Part shown: positions 4,138 through 5,458 of the stretch, one piece after another | How the letters are laid out: the number at the start of each line of letters is the position of its first letter | How positions within the stretch are numbered: the first letter of the stretch is position 1 | Source: Actinomycetota bacterium | GTDB taxonomy: Bacteria; Actinomycetota; Nitriliruptoria; Euzebyales; Egibacteraceae | Assembly (NCBI GenBank): GCA_019347785.1 | Contig: JAHWKQ010000149.1 | Coordinates: 1-5,458, forward strand | Direction of reading: 5' to 3' | Length of the DNA: 5,458 nucleotides | Program-made: the position numbers and the translations under genes | The notes under the pieces: model-generated | The model's database searches: none | Seen by the model: only the letters and a program-made list of their open reading frames with translations | Told to the model about the DNA's origin: nothing

Positions 4138-5458
4138 ATGGCGATCTTGCGACCCCCGGCGACCTCCCCCCGGCAGGTCAAGGAGCGGCTCGAGCGGACC
4201 TGGAGGGACGCGCCAGGGACCCCGGGGTTCTTCTCCAGCGTCGACCACAAGCGGGTCGGCCACCGGTATCTCGTCACGTCGTTCGTGTTCTTCCTCATCG
4301 GCGGGGTCGAGGCGCTGCTCATGCGCACGCAGCTCATCGACTCCAACGCCGGCGTGCTGCCCCCGGACGTGTACAACCGCATGCTCACGATGCACGGCAC
4401 GACCATGTTCTTTCTGTTCCTGGGGACGATCATCGCGGCCTGGAGCAACTACCTCATCCCGCTGGTCATCGGCTCCCGGGACATGGCCTACCCCCGCATG
4501 AACATGTTCAGCTACTGGGTGTTCCTGTTCGCGGGGATCTTCCTGTACACGAGCTTCTTCGTCGGGCAGATCCCCGACGGGGGGTGGTTCGCGTACGTGC
4601 CGCTGACCACGGACTACTCGCCTGACCTGGCCATGGACTTCTGGGCGCTGGGGGTGCTGTTCGTCGGCATCTCGTCGACCGTCGGGGCGATCAACTTCAT
4701 CGTCACCATCTTCAAGATGCGGGCGCCCGGGATGTCCATGAGCCGGCTGCCGCTGGTCGCCTGGTCGACGCTGGCGGTCTCGTTCATGATCCTGTTCTCC
4801 TTCCCGGCCATCAGCCTGGCCCCGTTGCTGATGGCCTTCGACCGTGTCATCGGCACCCACTTCTTCGACCCCGCCCTGGGCGGCGACCCCGTCCTGTGGC
4901 AGCAGCTGTTCTGGTTCTGGGGCCATCCGATCGTCTACATCGTGTTTCTGCCGCCGATGGGCTGGCTGTTGATGATCGTGCCCACGTTCGCGCGGCGCCG
5001 GGTCGCCGGCTACACCTGGGCGGTCGCGGCGACCGTGGCGACGGCCTTCATCAGCTTCGGCGTATGGATGCACCACATGTTCGCCGTGGGCCTCCCGGAT
5101 GTGACGAACGCCTTCTTCTCCGTCGCCTCGCTTGGCGTCTCGTTCCCGTCCGCGGTGACCATCTTCGTGTTCACGGCGACGCTGTGGACGGCTCGTCGGA
5201 TCGAATGGTCGGCGGCGCTGCTGTGGGCCGTCGGGGCGATCGTCAGCTTCGTCATCGGGGGCATCAGCGGCGTGATGGTCGGCGTGATCCCCTTCGACTG
5301 GCAGGCCACTGACAGCTACTTCATCGTGGCGCACCTGCACTACGTGTTGGTCGCCGGCAACGTCCTGCCGATGTTCGCCGCCTTCTACTACTGGCTGCCG
5401 AAGGTCACCGGCTGGCGGCTCGACGAGCGCCTGGGCAGGATCAGCTTCTGGGTCACCT
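4138..5458 (+). CDS. ctaD: Cytochrome c oxidase subunit I (heme-copper oxidase), 3' end beyond window
   Basis: CtaD is the catalytic membrane subunit that reduces oxygen to water at heme a3/CuB. The frame is open for 440 codons to the window edge, against about 550-600 for full proteins. The start ATG 4138 lies two bases after the coxB stop with no good Shine-Dalgarno, which suggests coupled translation; VDHKRVGHRYL at 35-45 is the usual beginning of the first helix. Metal ligands are complete: H86 and H401 for heme a, H399 for heme a3, and H263, H312 and H313 for CuB, with Y267 placed to cross-link to H263. The D-channel entrance is kept (N104; D115 in SRDMAYPRMN). The usual GHPEVY reads GHPIVY (I265), PTGIK reads PSAVT (S338, T341), and the HD pair at the Mg site reads TD (T391, D392). 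It therefore fits neither the canonical A1 motif nor the YSHP form of A2. Around ten membrane helices fall within the window. Confidence 0.95.
   Translation, partial: MAILRPPATSPRQVKERLERTWRDAPGTPGFFSSVDHKRVGHRYLVTSFVFFLIGGVEALLMRTQLIDSNAGVLPPDVYNRMLTMHGTTMFFLFLGTIIAAWSNYLIPLVIGSRDMAYPRMNMFSYWVFLFAGIFLYTSFFVGQIPDGGWFAYVPLTTDYSPDLAMDFWALGVLFVGISSTVGAINFIVTIFKMRAPGMSMSRLPLVAWSTLAVSFMILFSFPAISLAPLLMAFDRVIGTHFFDPALGGDPVLWQQLFWFWGHPIVYIVFLPPMGWLLMIVPTFARRRVAGYTWAVAATVATAFISFGVWMHHMFAVGLPDVTNAFFSVASLGVSFPSAVTIFVFTATLWTARRIEWSAALLWAVGAIVSFVIGGISGVMVGVIPFDWQATDSYFIVAHLHYVLVAGNVLPMFAAFYYWLPKVTGWRLDERLGRISFWVT

Noticed and set aside
4114..5340. Long minus-strand open frame (408 codons) opposite ctaD
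   Set aside because: It lies opposite clear oxidase coding sequence with all metal ligands. Its translation is rich in R, D, H, E, Q and P, as expected for the antisense of a hydrophobic high-GC gene, and has no recognisable domain.

Overview
The window is very GC-rich (roughly 70% or more by eye). Its genes use mostly G/C at third codon positions, and several are preceded by TAGNNT-type -10 hexamers without a clear -35. One of them appears to be leaderless. Together with actinobacterial-looking TrpA, MalK-type ABC ATPase and cytochrome oxidase sequences, this suggests a high-GC actinomycetote, though the sequence does not let me name the genus. All supported genes lie on the + strand; the long minus-strand reading frames are shadows of high-GC coding DNA.

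Layout: (1) positions 2-748 hold the 3' part of trpA (tryptophan synthase alpha chain), cut by the window edge. (2) Positions 802-1932 hold a MalK/MsiK-like ABC ATPase with no permease or binding protein beside it; its switch histidine and its signature motif are altered. (3) A small stem-loop follows, then a TAGGAT hexamer and a leaderless-looking GTG gene (1994-2797) for an alpha/beta-hydrolase-fold protein in which all three expected catalytic residues appear substituted. (4) tRNA-Leu(CAA) lies at 2841-2924. (5) After about 190 bp of non-coding DNA come coxB (3119-4135) and ctaD (4138 to the right edge), two bases apart. CoxB is a lipoprotein-type oxidase subunit II with a CuA site and a fused cytochrome c domain. 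CtaD is the catalytic subunit I and is cut by the window edge.

How they work together: coxB and ctaD are clearly one respiratory unit, a caa3-type cytochrome c oxidase in which electrons pass from the fused heme c and CuA on CoxB to heme a and heme a3/CuB on CtaD. TrpA belongs to tryptophan synthesis and probably ends an upstream trp cluster. The ABC ATPase and the hydrolase-like protein each have their own likely promoter and no visible functional link to their neighbours.

The most interesting observations are substitutions in otherwise well-preserved folds: a probable alpha/beta-hydrolase pseudoenzyme, an ABC ATPase with Asn in place of the H-loop His, and an oxidase subunit I that keeps all metal ligands but lacks the canonical D-channel Glu, K-channel Lys and Mg-site His. 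I saw no mobile element, CRISPR array or phage gene, and no stretch over 300 bases lacks a gene.
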